Shown in pieces: positions 1 through 8,969 of a stretch of DNA of 64,000 nucleotides. The stretch is taken from positions 744,001 through 808,000 of the forward strand of contig NZ_MZXV01000032.1 in assembly GCF_003253745.1 (NCBI RefSeq), written 5' to 3'. The stretch comes from Mesorhizobium kowhaii. Its GTDB lineage: Bacteria; Pseudomonadota; Alphaproteobacteria; Rhizobiales; Rhizobiaceae. The position numbers were made by a program, and so were the translations under genes. The notes beneath the pieces are model-generated. The model ran no database searches, was not told the DNA's origin, and saw nothing but the letters and a program-made list of their open reading frames with translations. Positions within the stretch are counted from its first letter, which is position 1. Each line of letters starts with the position of its first letter.

Positions 1-342
1 ATCATCTTCTACGCGATCACGCTGTTCCTGCTCTGCGCGCTGCTGTTTCCGGATTCGATGCTGGACTACACCAGCTACGAGGATTTCTTCTATTCGCGCC
101 GGGCCTGGTTCTTCGGCCTGCTGGCGGCGACCTATCTGCTCGACGTGGTCGATACGCTGCTGAAGGGCCCGGAGCATTTTGCCCGCTTCGGCAACGAGTA
201 TCTGTTCCGCACGCCGGTCTTCGTCGCGCTGTGCATCGCCGCGATCCTGGTGCGCGACCGCCGCTTCCACATCGCCTTTGTCGCGGCCGCACTCGTCTAT
301 CAGATATCGTTCATCCTGCGGCTCTTCGACACGATCGTTTGA
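1..342 (+). CDS. Hypothetical integral membrane protein, 5'-truncated by window edge
   Basis: The reading frame is open from base 1, so the start lies outside the window; 113 residues remain. Hydrophobic stretches at the beginning, around residues 35-45, 70-85 and 90-110 suggest about four membrane segments. I do not recognise a named family. It sits just before a GST gene and the urease accessory genes in the same direction, so it probably belongs to the urease cluster transcript, but nothing in the sequence gives it a role there. Confidence 0.7.
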   Translation: MIFYAITLFLLCALLFPDSMLDYTSYEDFFYSRRAWFFGLLAATYLLDVVDTLLKGPEHFARFGNEYLFRTPVFVALCIAAILVRDRRFHIAFVAAALVYQISFILRLFDTIV

Positions 343-400
343 GCGCCATTGGGATGGTGTCAGGGATCATCTAAGCTGCTCGGGAAAGGCAGGTTTGCGC

Positions 401-1006
401 ATGTACAAGGCCGTCGGATCGCGTGGATCCCGGGTCAGCCGCGTTCTCTGGATGCTCGAGGAACTCGGGCAGCCCTATGAATTCGTCGAGGTCAAGCTGC
501 GCTCGCCGGAAGCCTATGCGCTCAACCCCTCCGGCAAGGTGCCGATCCTGATCGACGGCGAGCTGACGGTGACGGATTCGGCGGCGATCTGCGTCTATCT
601 CGCCGACAAGCACGCGGACAAGGGCATGGGCGCAAACCCGGGCCTTTCCGGCCGCGCCGAGATGGATTCCTGGATGCATTTTGCCCAATCGGAATTCGAA
701 GCACCATTGTGGAACAAGCTGCGCCATCGCTTCCTGCTGCCGAAGGAGGTGCGGGTCGATGTCGGCCCCGCGGCGGCTCATGACTTTGCCTCGGAGCTCA
801 AGGCGCTGGACCGGCGACTGGGCGACAAGCCCTTTGCATTGGGCGACCGGTTTTCGGCTGTCGACGTCCTGCTCAGCGATATGGGCGGCTGGGCCCGCGC
901 CGGGCGGTTTCCAATCGAGTCCGAGCGCGTCAACGCCTATTTCGATCGCGTTCTGGCGCGGCCCGCTCGTGCAAGGGCGCAGGCTAATGGGGGATCCCTG
1001 AGATGA
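401..1006 (+). CDS. Glutathione S-transferase family protein
   Basis: A 201-residue protein with the two-domain GST layout: a thioredoxin-like N-terminal half (residues ~1-75) containing the cis-Pro loop KVPIL and the glutathione-contact motif TDSAAI, then a helical C-terminal half. The likely active-site serine or tyrosine is near the N-terminus ([11 protein letters not shown]). Its stop overlaps the ureE start (ATGA), so it is translationally coupled to the urease accessory genes. Its role there is unknown; thiol chemistry in metal handling is only a guess. ATG 401 is chosen because the protein begins directly with the first GST strand. Confidence 0.85.
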   Translation: MYKAVGSRGSRVSRVLWMLEELGQPYEFVEVKLRSPEAYALNPSGKVPILIDGELTVTDSAAICVYLADKHADKGMGANPGLSGRAEMDSWMHFAQSEFEAPLWNKLRHRFLLPKEVRVDVGPAAAHDFASELKALDRRLGDKPFALGDRFSAVDVLLSDMGGWARAGRFPIESERVNAYFDRVLARPARARAQANGGSLR

Positions 1007-1602
1007 AACTCGACATCCGCACCGACTTCACCAAATTCCCGCGTGCCGTCTCGGTGCTGAGCGCCGGCAATGCCGGAACCACCGCGCCGTCCGGTCGTGC
1101 CGTTCTTGCCCATGACGAGCGGCATCTGCGCCGCCGAGCCATCGAACTTGCCGACGGCAGCAAGGTGCTGGTCGATTTGCCCGAGCCCGTTGCCCTGAAC
1201 GATGGCGACCGGCTGGTGCTGGAGGATGGCGGCCATATCGAGATCATCGCGGCGCCGGAAGATGTCCACGATATCCGCGCTCGCGACGCCGTGCATCTGG
1301 CCGAACTCGCCTGGCATATCGGCAACCGGCATCTGGCGGCAAGCATCGAGGCCGGGCGCATCCTCATCCTGCGCGATCATGTCATCAAGGCGATGCTGGA
1401 GGGGCTGGGCGCCACGGTGACCGATGTCTCCGAGCCGTTCAAGCCGGTGCGCGGCGCCTATTCCGCCCATAGTGGGCACAGCCATGATCACGGCCATGCG
1501 CATGCCGAGGCGCATGCACACAGCCATGGTGAAGCGCACAGCCATGGCGAGTCGCATTCCCATTCGCACAGTCACGCTGGCCACCACCACGATCATGACT
1601 GA
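1003..1602 (+). CDS. ureE: Urease accessory protein UreE (nickel metallochaperone)
   Basis: 199 residues. UreE delivers Ni2+ to the UreD/F/G-apourease complex in the cytoplasm. The N-terminal peptide-binding-like domain and the conserved HIGNRH metal-site motif (about residues 105-110) are present. The last ~45 residues form an extreme His-rich tail with about 19 histidines, expected to bind several Ni2+ ions. The start overlaps the upstream GST stop and the end overlaps the ureF start, so expression is operonic. The urease structural genes must lie upstream of the window. Confidence 0.96.
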   Translation: MKLDIRTDFTKFPRAVSVLSAGNAGTTAPSGRAVLAHDERHLRRRAIELADGSKVLVDLPEPVALNDGDRLVLEDGGHIEIIAAPEDVHDIRARDAVHLAELAWHIGNRHLAASIEAGRILILRDHVIKAMLEGLGATVTDVSEPFKPVRGAYSAHSGHSHDHGHAHAEAHAHSHGEAHSHGESHSHSHSHAGHHHDHD

Positions 1603-2266
1603 CCAGCCTTCGAACATCGCGCTCTTACGGCTGATGGCGTGGCTGTCGCCGGCCTTTCCGGTCGGCGGCTTTTCCTACAGCCATGGCATCGAGCGTGCGG
1701 TGCATGACGGGCTGATTGCCGATGCGAAAAACCTCGCCGACTGGCTGGAAACGCTGGTCGAGATGGGCTCGGGCTGGAACGATGCGGTGCTGTTTGCCGA
1801 GAGCTGGCGCCGCGCACGCAACGGCGGCGATCTCGACGACATAGTTGCACTTGCCGAAGCGCTGGCCGGCTCTCGCGAACGCCACACCGAAACCATGCTG
1901 CAAGGTGCGGCCTTCCTGAAAGCGGCGGCGGCCTGGCCCAATCCTGTGCTGGAGCGCCTGCCCGCCGAATGCGCCTATTGCGTCGCCGTCGGCGCCGTTG
2001 CCGGCGGCAACGGCATCGCGCTTCAGGACGCGCTGTCCGCCTTCCTGCAGGCCTTCTTCTCCAACTTCGTCCAGGCAGCGATCCGGCTCGGCGTCGTTGG
2101 CCAGAGCGGAGCGACTGCGCTGCTTGCCGGCTTCGAGCCGCTGGCGTTGTCGACCGCCGACCGCGCCGTGCGCTCGACATTGGACGATCTCGGCGGCTGC
2201 GCCCTTGTCTCCGACGTCATGGCGATGAAGCATGAAACCCAGTATTCACGATTGTTCCGTTCATGA
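1595..2266 (+). CDS. ureF: Urease accessory protein UreF
   Basis: 223 residues, normal for UreF. It is an all-helical protein that bridges UreD and UreG during urease activation and gates GTP hydrolysis by UreG. The N-terminal motif [14 protein letters not shown] is the UreF signature. The start ATG lies inside the end of ureE (8-base overlap) and agrees with the family N-terminus; longer in-frame extensions run through the ureE His tail in another frame and are not credible. The stop overlaps the next gene. Confidence 0.96.
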   Translation: MTDQPSNIALLRLMAWLSPAFPVGGFSYSHGIERAVHDGLIADAKNLADWLETLVEMGSGWNDAVLFAESWRRARNGGDLDDIVALAEALAGSRERHTETMLQGAAFLKAAAAWPNPVLERLPAECAYCVAVGAVAGGNGIALQDALSAFLQAFFSNFVQAAIRLGVVGQSGATALLAGFEPLALSTADRAVRSTLDDLGGCALVSDVMAMKHETQYSRLFRS

Positions 2267-2703
2267 TTTTTCTCGCCTTCGCGCTATCCTTTGTCCTGCT
2301 GCTGATCACCGCGCTGCATGTCTATTGGGGCATCGGCGGCATCTGGCCGGGCAAGGATGCGGCCTCCTGCGCCCGCGCCGTCGTCGGCTTTCGCGGCGTC
2401 GATGAAATGCCGACGCCGTTCGCCAGTTTCGCGGTTGCGGCGTGCCTCTGTCTGGCGACGCTGTGGCCGCTGGCGCTTGAAGGCGTCTTTGCCTCGCCCT
2501 TTCCCAGGCAAGGCCTTGCCGCCACCTCGCTGCTCATCGGGCTGGTGTTCCTGGGGCGCGGCATCGCCGGCTTCACGCCATGGTGGCGACGGCTGGCGCC
2601 GGAACAGCCTTTCGCGCGGCTCGACCTCAGCTATTACTCGCCGCTGTGCCTATTGATCGGGCTCGGCTTTGCCATCCTCGCCATCACGGAGTTTCCCGCA
2701 TGA
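2263..2703 (+). CDS. DUF3995 family membrane protein inside the urease operon
   Basis: 146 residues with four predicted membrane helices (roughly residues 1-25, 50-70, 82-100, 122-143) and a conserved [12 protein letters not shown] segment early on, typical of DUF3995. Both ends overlap its neighbours by 4 bases (ureF upstream, ureG downstream), so it is locked into the urease accessory transcript. No function is established. Its position invites a role in nickel, urea or ammonia movement, but the sequence shows no obvious metal-binding cluster. Confidence 0.85.
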   Translation: MIFLAFALSFVLLLITALHVYWGIGGIWPGKDAASCARAVVGFRGVDEMPTPFASFAVAACLCLATLWPLALEGVFASPFPRQGLAATSLLIGLVFLGRGIAGFTPWWRRLAPEQPFARLDLSYYSPLCLLIGLGFAILAITEFPA

Positions 2704-3341
2704 CACAGAAAAATGGCCCGCTGCGCGTCGGCATTGGCGGTCCGGTCGGGTCGGGCAAGACGACGCTGACCGAAAAGCTGTGCAAGGCACTGCGCGACGA
2801 ATTCTCGATCGCCGTCGTGACCAACGACATCTACACCAAGGAAGACGCCATGATGCTGGCGAGGCTGCAGGCGCTGCCGGAGGATCGCATCATGGGTGTC
2901 GAGACCGGTGGCTGCCCGCATACCGCGATCCGCGAGGATGCCTCGATCAATCTGCAGGCGATCGCCGAGATGAACAAGAAATTCCCCGATCTCGACATCG
3001 TCTTCATCGAATCCGGTGGCGACAACCTCGCCGCCACCTTCTCGCCTGATCTCGCCGACCTGACGCTCTATGTCATCTCGGTGTGCCAGGGCGAAGAGAT
3101 CCCGCGCAAGGGCGGGCCGGCGATCACCCGCTCCGATTTCCTGGTCATCAACAAGAGCGATCTGGCGCCTTATGTGAACGTCAATCTCGATGTCATGGAG
3201 AGCGACGCCGGCCGCATGCGCGGCAAGCGGCCGTTCGGCTTCACCGACCTGTCGCGCGGCAAGGGACTGCAGGAGGTGATCGACTTCATCGTCGAGCATG
3301 GCGGCCTGCGGGCCGGCGCCACCACCAGCACGGCCGCGTAG
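2700..3341 (+). CDS. ureG: Urease accessory GTPase UreG
   Basis: 213 residues. SIMIBI-class GTPase that powers nickel insertion into urease. Visible motifs: P-loop GGPVGSGKT (13-21), the metal-binding CPH motif (72-74) that links two protomers around Ni2+, and the guanine-specificity motif NKSD. The ATG overlaps the DUF3995 stop. There is no His-rich extension, so nickel storage in this operon rests on the UreE tail. Confidence 0.98.
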   Translation: MTQKNGPLRVGIGGPVGSGKTTLTEKLCKALRDEFSIAVVTNDIYTKEDAMMLARLQALPEDRIMGVETGGCPHTAIREDASINLQAIAEMNKKFPDLDIVFIESGGDNLAATFSPDLADLTLYVISVCQGEEIPRKGGPAITRSDFLVINKSDLAPYVNVNLDVMESDAGRMRGKRPFGFTDLSRGKGLQEVIDFIVEHGGLRAGATTSTAA

Positions 3342-3440
3342 GCAAGAACATCGGCGTCCGGCAGGTCTCTGCACCAAGCGAAAGCGGTTGCGAGCCTCGG
3401 CTGGTCGCGGCATTCTCGCCTCTTTCACGGAGTGTCTTCG

Positions 3441-4208
3441 ATGAGCATCGCCCGCCTGCAAAAGGAAACGCTGACCAACCTGCCCTTCTACGAAGAGCGC
3501 GTCGATCTCGCTTGTGCCTTTCGCTGGACGGCGCGGCTCAACATGCACGAGGCGGTGGCCAATCATTTTTCGCTGGCGGTCAACGACGACGGCACGCAGT
3601 TCCTGATGAACCCCAACCAGGTGCATTTCTCGCGCATCAAGGCGAGCGACCTGCTGATGATCGACGCCAACGATCCGGACACGCTCTCCGGGCCGAACGC
3701 GCCCGACCCGACGGCGTGGGGGCTGCACGGCGCCATCCATCGCAATGTCCGCCACGCTCGCTGCGTCATGCATGTCCATTCGATCCATGCCACGGTGCTG
3801 GCCTCGCTCGCCGATTCGACCTTGCCGCCGATCGACCAGAATTCGGCGATGTTCTTCAACCGCCATGTCGTCGACGCCCATTATGGCGGGCTGGCCTTCG
3901 AGGAGGAGGGCGAACGCTGCTCGCAGCTTCTCGTCGATCCCAAGGTCAAGGTGATGGTGATGGGCAATCACGGCGTGCTGATCATTGGCGATACGGTCGC
4001 CGATGCGTTCAACCGCATGTTCTATTTCGAGCGTGCCGCCGAGACCTACATCAAGGCGCTGTGGACCGGACGCCCGCTGCGCACGCTGTCCGACGCGATC
4101 GCCGAGAAGGCGGCAAGCGAGATGGACGACTATCCCGGCCAGGCCGAACGCCATCTGAGCGAATTGAAGGCGATCCTCGACGAGCAGGAACCGGTCTACC
4201 GGAACTGA
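3441..4208 (+). CDS. Class II aldolase/adducin family protein
   Basis: 255 residues. The family covers Zn2+-dependent fuculose- and ribulose-phosphate aldolases and decarboxylase relatives. The metal-binding HVHSIHA motif (mid-protein), NHGVLIIGDT and a downstream FERAAE segment are typical of the broad 'class II aldolase and adducin N-terminal' group rather than a specific sugar aldolase. ATG 3441 is preferred over the in-frame GTG at 3432 because a GGAG lies 8 bases before it. About 100 bases separate it from ureG and it probably has its own promoter. Substrate unknown. Confidence 0.85.
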   Translation: MSIARLQKETLTNLPFYEERVDLACAFRWTARLNMHEAVANHFSLAVNDDGTQFLMNPNQVHFSRIKASDLLMIDANDPDTLSGPNAPDPTAWGLHGAIHRNVRHARCVMHVHSIHATVLASLADSTLPPIDQNSAMFFNRHVVDAHYGGLAFEEEGERCSQLLVDPKVKVMVMGNHGVLIIGDTVADAFNRMFYFERAAETYIKALWTGRPLRTLSDAIAEKAASEMDDYPGQAERHLSELKAILDEQEPVYRN

Positions 4209-4219
4209 GCCTCTGAAGG

Positions 4220-4852
4220 CTAAAGCCCGAGTTGGGCGCGCAATTCCTCGGCACTGTTGATGACGATAGCGCCGGGCGGGCCAGCCATCGGCACTTCCGG
4301 CCAGAAGATCGTTTTCATGCCCGCCGCCAGCCCCGCCATGGCGCCCGGCCAGCTGTCGTCGATGGCCACGGCTTGCGCGGGAGCGACGCCAGCGAGATAC
4401 GCGGCGCGCAGGAACGGTTCGGCGTGCGGCTTGCCTTCGCGCACGTCGTTGCGGCTGATCGTCTTCATGCCGGGATAAGTGAGGCCGACCATGCGCAGAT
4501 TGGCGTCGACGATCATCCGGTCCGAATTCGACACCACGGCCTGCGCCACGCCCTTTGCCCGCAGCTCGTTGAAGATCTCGATCGCGCCGGGACGTGGCTG
4601 CAAGCGCTCGACCAGCGGCAGATAGTGCTCGTATTTGCGGATGATCCAATCGTCGAACGGCAGGTCCAGGCCGAACTCGTCGCGCATCATCTCATAGACC
4701 GGCCAGGCGGCGACGCCGAGCACCCGCTCATGCAGGTTGGCCGGCGGGACAAGGCCGACATTGCGCATCGCCGCCACCAGGGCCGCCTCGTGCAGCGGTT
4801 CGCTGTCGACCAGCGTGCCGTCCATATCCCAGAAAACCGCTTTCGGCGTCAT
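4220..4852 (-). CDS. HAD-superfamily phosphatase (beta-phosphoglucomutase/phosphatase-like)
   Basis: 210 residues. Motif I DMDGTLVDSE at the N-terminus supplies the nucleophilic Asp; motif II is VVSNSD, motif III the GKPHAEPF lysine, motif IV IDDSWPGAMAG. The cap is a small helical one, as in phosphosugar phosphatases. The start has an AAGGAG Shine-Dalgarno sequence 8 bases upstream. It is divergent from the SorC-type regulator at 5099 and shares its promoter region, so it probably belongs to the polyol regulon and removes phosphosugar by-products (inference). Confidence 0.88.
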   Translation of the reverse strand: MTPKAVFWDMDGTLVDSEPLHEAALVAAMRNVGLVPPANLHERVLGVAAWPVYEMMRDEFGLDLPFDDWIIRKYEHYLPLVERLQPRPGAIEIFNELRAKGVAQAVVSNSDRMIVDANLRMVGLTYPGMKTISRNDVREGKPHAEPFLRAAYLAGVAPAQAVAIDDSWPGAMAGLAAGMKTIFWPEVPMAGPPGAIVINSAEELRAQLGL

Positions 4853-4997
4853 GCAAGGCTCCTTTTTGCGATCCCTTAAAGGGTTTACGCGGCGAGATAA
4901 ACCTTCGGGATCGCAGAACGTGCCGCCTGTTGGAACTGAAACCGCTCGTCTTTCTCCGGCGTAACCCTCAACTTTTCGCGCCATGTGCGCCGAGGGT

Positions 4998-5033
4998 TGC
5001 AAGCAATTGCCCTCGAGATTGACAATTGCGCAG
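4998..5033. promoter_or_regulatory. Paired AATTGC operator candidate upstream of the SorC regulator
   Basis: Two AATTGC cores occur at 5005-5010 (inside GCAATTGC) and 5024-5029 (inside GACAATTGCGC), exactly 19 bases apart. The same 19-base spacing of AATTGC/AAATGC cores occurs in front of smoE (7486 and 7505). A TTGACA hexamer (5019-5024) overlaps the second core. Shared spacing and core suggest the SorC-type protein binds both regions, as a tetramer on one face of the helix. This is inference from the sequence only. Confidence 0.55.
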
Positions 5034-5098
5034 CAGGCCGTTCCCTGCAAGAGTAGAAGCGGACCGCACTCATGACCGGCGGTTTCGGGAGGCAGAAC

Positions 5099-6058
5099 GT
5101 GAATACCCGGCAGGATGGCGGCAGCAACAGGCTGGACGACGCGGCGCGCGCCGGCTGGCTTTATTACGTTGCCGGCAACACGCAGGACCAGATCGCCACC
5201 ACGCTCGGCATTTCGCGGCAGACGGCGCAGCGGCTGGTGTCGCTGGCGGTGTCGGAAGGCTTGATCAAGGTCCGTGTCGACCATCCGATCGCCAACTGCC
5301 TCGATCTGGCGGCTCGGTTGAGATCGCGTTTCGCGCTCGATCTGGTCGAAGTGGTGCCGAGCGACCCCAATTCATCCTCCACCACCATCGGCATTGCCGA
5401 AGCGGCCGCCGCCGAGATCGAGCGACGGCTGCGCTCGCCTACCCCGATCGTCATGGCGATCGGCACCGGCCGCACGCTGAAAGCAGCGATCGAACAGCTG
5501 CCGCCAATGGAATGCCCGCAGCACAAGGTGGTGTCCTTGACCGGCAACATCTCGCCGGACGGCTCGGCCGCCTTCTACAACGTCATCTTCACCATGGCCG
5601 ACAGGGTCAAGGCGCGATCCTTCCCGATGCCGCTGCCGGTCATCGCCTCTTCGCCGGAGGAGCGCGAGATGCTGCTCAACCAGCCGATGATCCAGCCGAC
5701 GCTGGCGCTGGCCGCCGAGGCCGATGTCACCTTCATCGGCATTGGCGATCTCGGTCCGAAGGCGCCGCTCTATGAGGATGGCTTCATTTCGGAGAGCGAA
5801 TTGAAGGCGCTGCAGAAGGCCGGCGGCATCGCCGAAATCGTCGGCTGGGTGTTCGATCGCGAAGGCCGCATGATCGAAGGCATCACCAACGACCGGGTGT
5901 CGTCGGCATCGCTGCCGTCGCGCGAAAAATCGCTGGTGATCGCACTGGCGATGGGCGAACGAAAACTGCCGGGCATCCTGGCGGCGGCCAACCGGCGGCT
6001 GATCAACGGCCTCATCACCGATGAGCGAACGGCGGCTGCCCTGCTCGCCAGCATCTGA
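5099..6058 (+). CDS. SorC/DeoR-type sugar-binding transcriptional regulator of the polyol operon
   Basis: 319 residues from GTG 5099, which has GGGAGG six bases upstream; an in-frame ATG at 5072 would add nine residues but has no ribosome site. The N-terminal HTH (about residues 10-55, with NTQDQIATTLGISRQTAQRLV) is of SorC type. The rest is the sugar-phosphate isomerase-like effector domain (GTGRTLKAAIEQL, IGIGDLGPKAPLY). By context it senses a polyol-derived sugar or sugar phosphate and controls the smo/mtl operon 1.5 kb downstream. Confidence 0.9.
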   Translation: MNTRQDGGSNRLDDAARAGWLYYVAGNTQDQIATTLGISRQTAQRLVSLAVSEGLIKVRVDHPIANCLDLAARLRSRFALDLVEVVPSDPNSSSTTIGIAEAAAAEIERRLRSPTPIVMAIGTGRTLKAAIEQLPPMECPQHKVVSLTGNISPDGSAAFYNVIFTMADRVKARSFPMPLPVIASSPEEREMLLNQPMIQPTLALAAEADVTFIGIGDLGPKAPLYEDGFISESELKALQKAGGIAEIVGWVFDREGRMIEGITNDRVSSASLPSREKSLVIALAMGERKLPGILAAANRRLINGLITDERTAAALLASI

Positions 6059-6112
6059 TCCTGCTTGCCGGAGGTAGCGCCGTCGCGACTGATTTGGATA
6101 AAGTCAGCCGGG

Positions 6113-6298
6113 CTATTTGCCCCGCCCGAAAGGGTCGTTGCCATCGAGGAAGCCGAGGTCGCGCTGCAGATGCGGCGACAGGTCCCTGATGTCGAGATGC
6201 GCCTTCTTTTTTATCGCGAACCAGCCAAATCCATCCGTGAGCCACGAAATCCAGCGATGGTCTGGAGTGGGAGTGCATTTTTGCTGCGCCATGGTCAT
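6113..6298 (-). CDS. Small DUF1127-like protein
   Basis: 61 residues. The C-terminal segment IRDLSPHLQRDLGFLDG matches the pattern of DUF1127 (YjiS-like) proteins, short cationic helical proteins common in Rhizobiales. ATG 6298 is chosen because a GAAGG lies about 9 bases upstream; TTG 6307 and ATG 6292 are alternatives. It is divergent from the LysR gene at 6409, an arrangement that often means direct control by that regulator. Some alphaproteobacterial DUF1127 proteins are known to bind RNA or affect phosphate and carbon metabolism; its role here is unknown. Confidence 0.65.
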   Translation of the reverse strand: MTMAQQKCTPTPDHRWISWLTDGFGWFAIKKKAHLDIRDLSPHLQRDLGFLDGNDPFGRGK

Positions 6299-6408
6299 GA
6301 TCGTCAACCTTCGCTATCCTGAACCCCAATGACGGGTTGACACTGAATGTCGGTCTTGCCGGCCGCCTTCGCCAATCGAACATCTGTTATAGCCCATAAG
6401 GAGGCCTT

Positions 6409-7314
6409 ATGCCTGACCTCAGCTCGCGACAGGTCTCCCAACTCCCGCCGCTGCAAGCGATCAGGGTGTTCGACGCGGTGGCGCGGCATCTTTCCTTCAC
6501 CAAGGCCGCCGGCGAACTCGGCATGACGCAGGCGGCGGTCAGCTATCAGATCAAGGTGCTGGAGGAGCGCGTCGGCTCACCACTGTTCCTGCGCCGGCCG
6601 CGACAGATCGTGCTGACCGAGGCCGGACAGCGCCTGGCGCCAGCCGTCGGCGAGGCCTTTGCCATTCTCGGCCAGGCTTACGCCGCGGCGCGCGCCGGCG
6701 CCGACGGGTTGCTGTGTGTCACCACGGTGCTGACCTTTGCCTCGAACTGGCTGGCGCACCGGCTAGGCTCGTTCCAGATCGCTCATCCCGCACTTGCCGT
6801 GCGGCTGGAGACGTCGAGCCGCATGACCGACTTCGCCCGTGAGGATGTCGATATCGCCATCCGCTCGGGCGGCGGCACGTGGCCGGGCCTGGAAGTGCAC
6901 AAGCTGCTGGATGCCGATTTCACGCCGATGCTGAGCCCGAAACTCGCGGCGAGCATCGGCGGCATCAACGAACCGATGGATCTTCTGCGGCTGCCGATCC
7001 TCGATCCCGGTGACATCTGGTGGACGGAGTGGTTTTCGGCCGCCGGCGTGCACTCGCACGATCTTGCCAGACGACCCGGCAGCAGCATGGGCGCGCAGGC
7101 CTATGAGGCCAATGCGGCAATCGCCGGCCATGGCGTGGCGATCCTGACCCGGGCACTGTTCAAGGCGGAGCTCGCCGACGGCCGCCTGATCCAGCCTTTC
7201 GACCTGGTTGGCGACGATGGCCACGCTTATTGGCTGGTCTATCCGGAGGCGCGCCGCAACGTGCCGAAGATCCGCGCCTTCCGCGACTGGCTGCTGGCCG
7301 AAATCGCCTGCTGA
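6409..7314 (+). CDS. LysR-family (GcvA-like) transcriptional regulator
   Basis: 301 residues, standard length. N-terminal winged HTH (about residues 15-75; FDAVARHLSFTKAAGELGMTQAAVSYQIKVLEE), then the periplasmic-binding-like effector domain. RVFDAVARHLSFTKAA is typical of the GcvA subgroup. An AAGGAGG sits just before the ATG. It lies between the SorC regulator and smoE but is divergent from the DUF1127 gene, which is the more likely target. A weak TGACGG/CCGTCA hairpin follows its stop (about 7312-7333). Confidence 0.93.
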   Translation: MPDLSSRQVSQLPPLQAIRVFDAVARHLSFTKAAGELGMTQAAVSYQIKVLEERVGSPLFLRRPRQIVLTEAGQRLAPAVGEAFAILGQAYAAARAGADGLLCVTTVLTFASNWLAHRLGSFQIAHPALAVRLETSSRMTDFAREDVDIAIRSGGGTWPGLEVHKLLDADFTPMLSPKLAASIGGINEPMDLLRLPILDPGDIWWTEWFSAAGVHSHDLARRPGSSMGAQAYEANAAIAGHGVAILTRALFKAELADGRLIQPFDLVGDDGHAYWLVYPEARRNVPKIRAFRDWLLAEIAC

Positions 7315-7460
7315 CGGGCAAGCCCCTCCGTCAACCCGATCCTGCCGACCTTTCCGTCCTGCGCCTGAATATCGGCGACCGGCGAAGTTCTATTGGCAAT
7401 TTCCACGCGCGCATTGTCCGTCGGCATCACCGAGTGCTGCGCTGCAGCATCGAATCCGGC

Positions 7461-7514
7461 TTGACATAATTAACGCCAGGTGAGTAATTGCTCATAGCCA
7501 AGGCAAATGCTCAT
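7461..7514 (+). promoter_or_regulatory. smoE promoter with paired SorC operator candidate
   Basis: A TTGACA hexamer at 7461-7466 is a plausible -35; no strong -10 is visible. A near-perfect palindrome TGAGTAATTGCTCA occupies 7481-7494, and a second site CAAATGCTCAT has its core at 7505-7510. The two cores (7486 and 7505) are 19 bases apart, and TGCTCAT is repeated in both. The same geometry is found before the SorC gene. The position downstream of the -35 fits repression relieved by the polyol. Confidence 0.6.
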
Positions 7515-7536
7515 CTTGGTTTATGGGAGGAATTTG

Positions 7537-8847
7537 ATGAAACTTCGCACGCTCATCCTGGGCTTGTGCTCGACCAGCGCAATCGCGTTCGCCGCACATG
7601 CCGAATCCATCACCATCGCCACCGTCAACAATGCCGATATGGTCCGCATGCAGACGCTGACGGAAGACTTCACCAAGGCGAACCCCGACATCACGCTCAA
7701 CTGGGTCACGCTCGAAGAGAACGTGCTGCGCGAGCGCGTCACCACCGACATCGCCACCAAGGGCGGCCAGTATGACGTGATGACCATCGGCACCTATGAA
7801 GTTCCGATCTGGGCCAAGCAGAGCTGGCTTCTGCCGCTCGACAAGCTCGGCGACGACTACGACGCCAAGGACATCCTGCCGGCCATTGCCGGTGGTCTTT
7901 CGGTCGACGGCAAGCTCTATGCCGCGCCCTTCTACGGCGAGAGCTCCTTCGTCATGTACCGCAAGGACCTGATGGACAAGGCCGGGTTGAAGATGCCCGA
8001 CGCGCCGACCTGGGACTTCATCAAGCAGGCCGCCGACAAGATGACCGACCGCGCCAATGGCGTGAACGGCGTCTGCCTGCGCGGCAAGGCGGGCTGGGGC
8101 GAGAACATGGCTTTCCTGACCGCCATGTCGAACTCCTTCGGCGCCCGCTGGTTCGATGAGAACTGGAAGCCGCAGTTCGACCAGCCCGAATGGAAAAACA
8201 CGCTGCAGTTCTATGTCGACCTGATGAAAGCCGACGGCCCGGAGGGCGCGTCCTCCAACGGGTTCAACGAAAACCTGGCGCTGTTCCAGCAGGGCAAGTG
8301 CGGCATGTGGATCGACGCCACGGTCGCCGCATCCATGGTCTCCGACCCAAAGAGCTCGAAGGTCGCCGACAAGGTTGACTATGCGCTGGCGCCTGACAAC
8401 GGTCTCGGCAAGCGCGGCAACTGGCTGTGGGCATGGTCGCTGGCCATTCCGGCCGGCACGCAGAAGGCAGATGCCGCCGAGAAGTTCGTCTCCTGGGCAA
8501 CCAGCAAGCATTACTCCGAGCTCGTCGCTAACAAGCTGGGCTGGGCCAGCGCTCCTCCCGGCACGCGCACCTCGCTCTACGCCAATGCCGACTACCAGAA
8601 GGCGGCTCCGTTCGCCAAGATGACGCTGGACTCGATCAATGCCGCCGACCCGACGCATCCGACCGTCAAGCCGGTGCCCTATGTCGGCGTGCAGTTCGTC
8701 GCCATCCCTGAATTCCAGGGACTCGGCACCACTGTCGGCCAGCTCTTCTCGGCGGCTCTTGCCGGCCAGTCGAGCGTCGACGATGCCTTGAAGCAGGCCC
8801 AGGACGCTGCCACCGCGGCAATGACCGAAGGCGGGTATATCAAGTAG
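7537..8847 (+). CDS. smoE: Sorbitol/mannitol ABC transporter, periplasmic substrate-binding protein
   Basis: 436 residues with a Sec signal peptide (MKLRTLILGLCSTSAIAFA, cleavage probably after AHA at about residue 22). The fold is the MalE-like extracellular solute-binding family 1. ATG 7537 has GGGAGG eight bases upstream. It opens a conserved rhizobial polyol operon with two permeases, an ATPase, SmoS and MtlK, which makes a hexitol substrate (sorbitol, mannitol or related) very likely. A strong stem-loop follows, probably keeping the SBP message more abundant than the downstream part. Confidence 0.93.
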   Translation: MKLRTLILGLCSTSAIAFAAHAESITIATVNNADMVRMQTLTEDFTKANPDITLNWVTLEENVLRERVTTDIATKGGQYDVMTIGTYEVPIWAKQSWLLPLDKLGDDYDAKDILPAIAGGLSVDGKLYAAPFYGESSFVMYRKDLMDKAGLKMPDAPTWDFIKQAADKMTDRANGVNGVCLRGKAGWGENMAFLTAMSNSFGARWFDENWKPQFDQPEWKNTLQFYVDLMKADGPEGASSNGFNENLALFQQGKCGMWIDATVAASMVSDPKSSKVADKVDYALAPDNGLGKRGNWLWAWSLAIPAGTQKADAAEKFVSWATSKHYSELVANKLGWASAPPGTRTSLYANADYQKAAPFAKMTLDSINAADPTHPTVKPVPYVGVQFVAIPEFQGLGTTVGQLFSAALAGQSSVDDALKQAQDAATAAMTEGGYIK

Positions 8848-8890
8848 GCTCCTCCCGGTGCCGAATGCCGGTCGCCTCCTTGACCGGCAA

Positions 8891-8920
8891 CGGCCGCCCG
8901 AGTCCCAGTTCGGGCGGCCG
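8891..8920 (+). terminator. Intercistronic stem-loop after smoE (attenuator or mRNA 3'-end stabiliser)
   Basis: CGGCCGCCCG at 8891-8900 pairs perfectly with CGGGCGGCCG at 8911-8920, extended by one A-T pair, around an 8-base loop. It is followed by CCTTTAAAGG rather than a long T-run, so partial termination or RNase protection is more likely than full termination. Such hairpins between a binding-protein gene and its permeases commonly set the high SBP:permease ratio. Confidence 0.7.
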
Positions 8921-8969
8921 CCTTTAAAGGCTCTTGAAAATTCAGTCTGACCATTGAAGGGTGACCGTC

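Noticed and set aside
2634..4649. Open frame of about 670 codons on the minus strand across ureG and the aldolase gene
   Set aside because: It covers three well-supported genes and shows no recognisable motif; GC-rich antisense frame.
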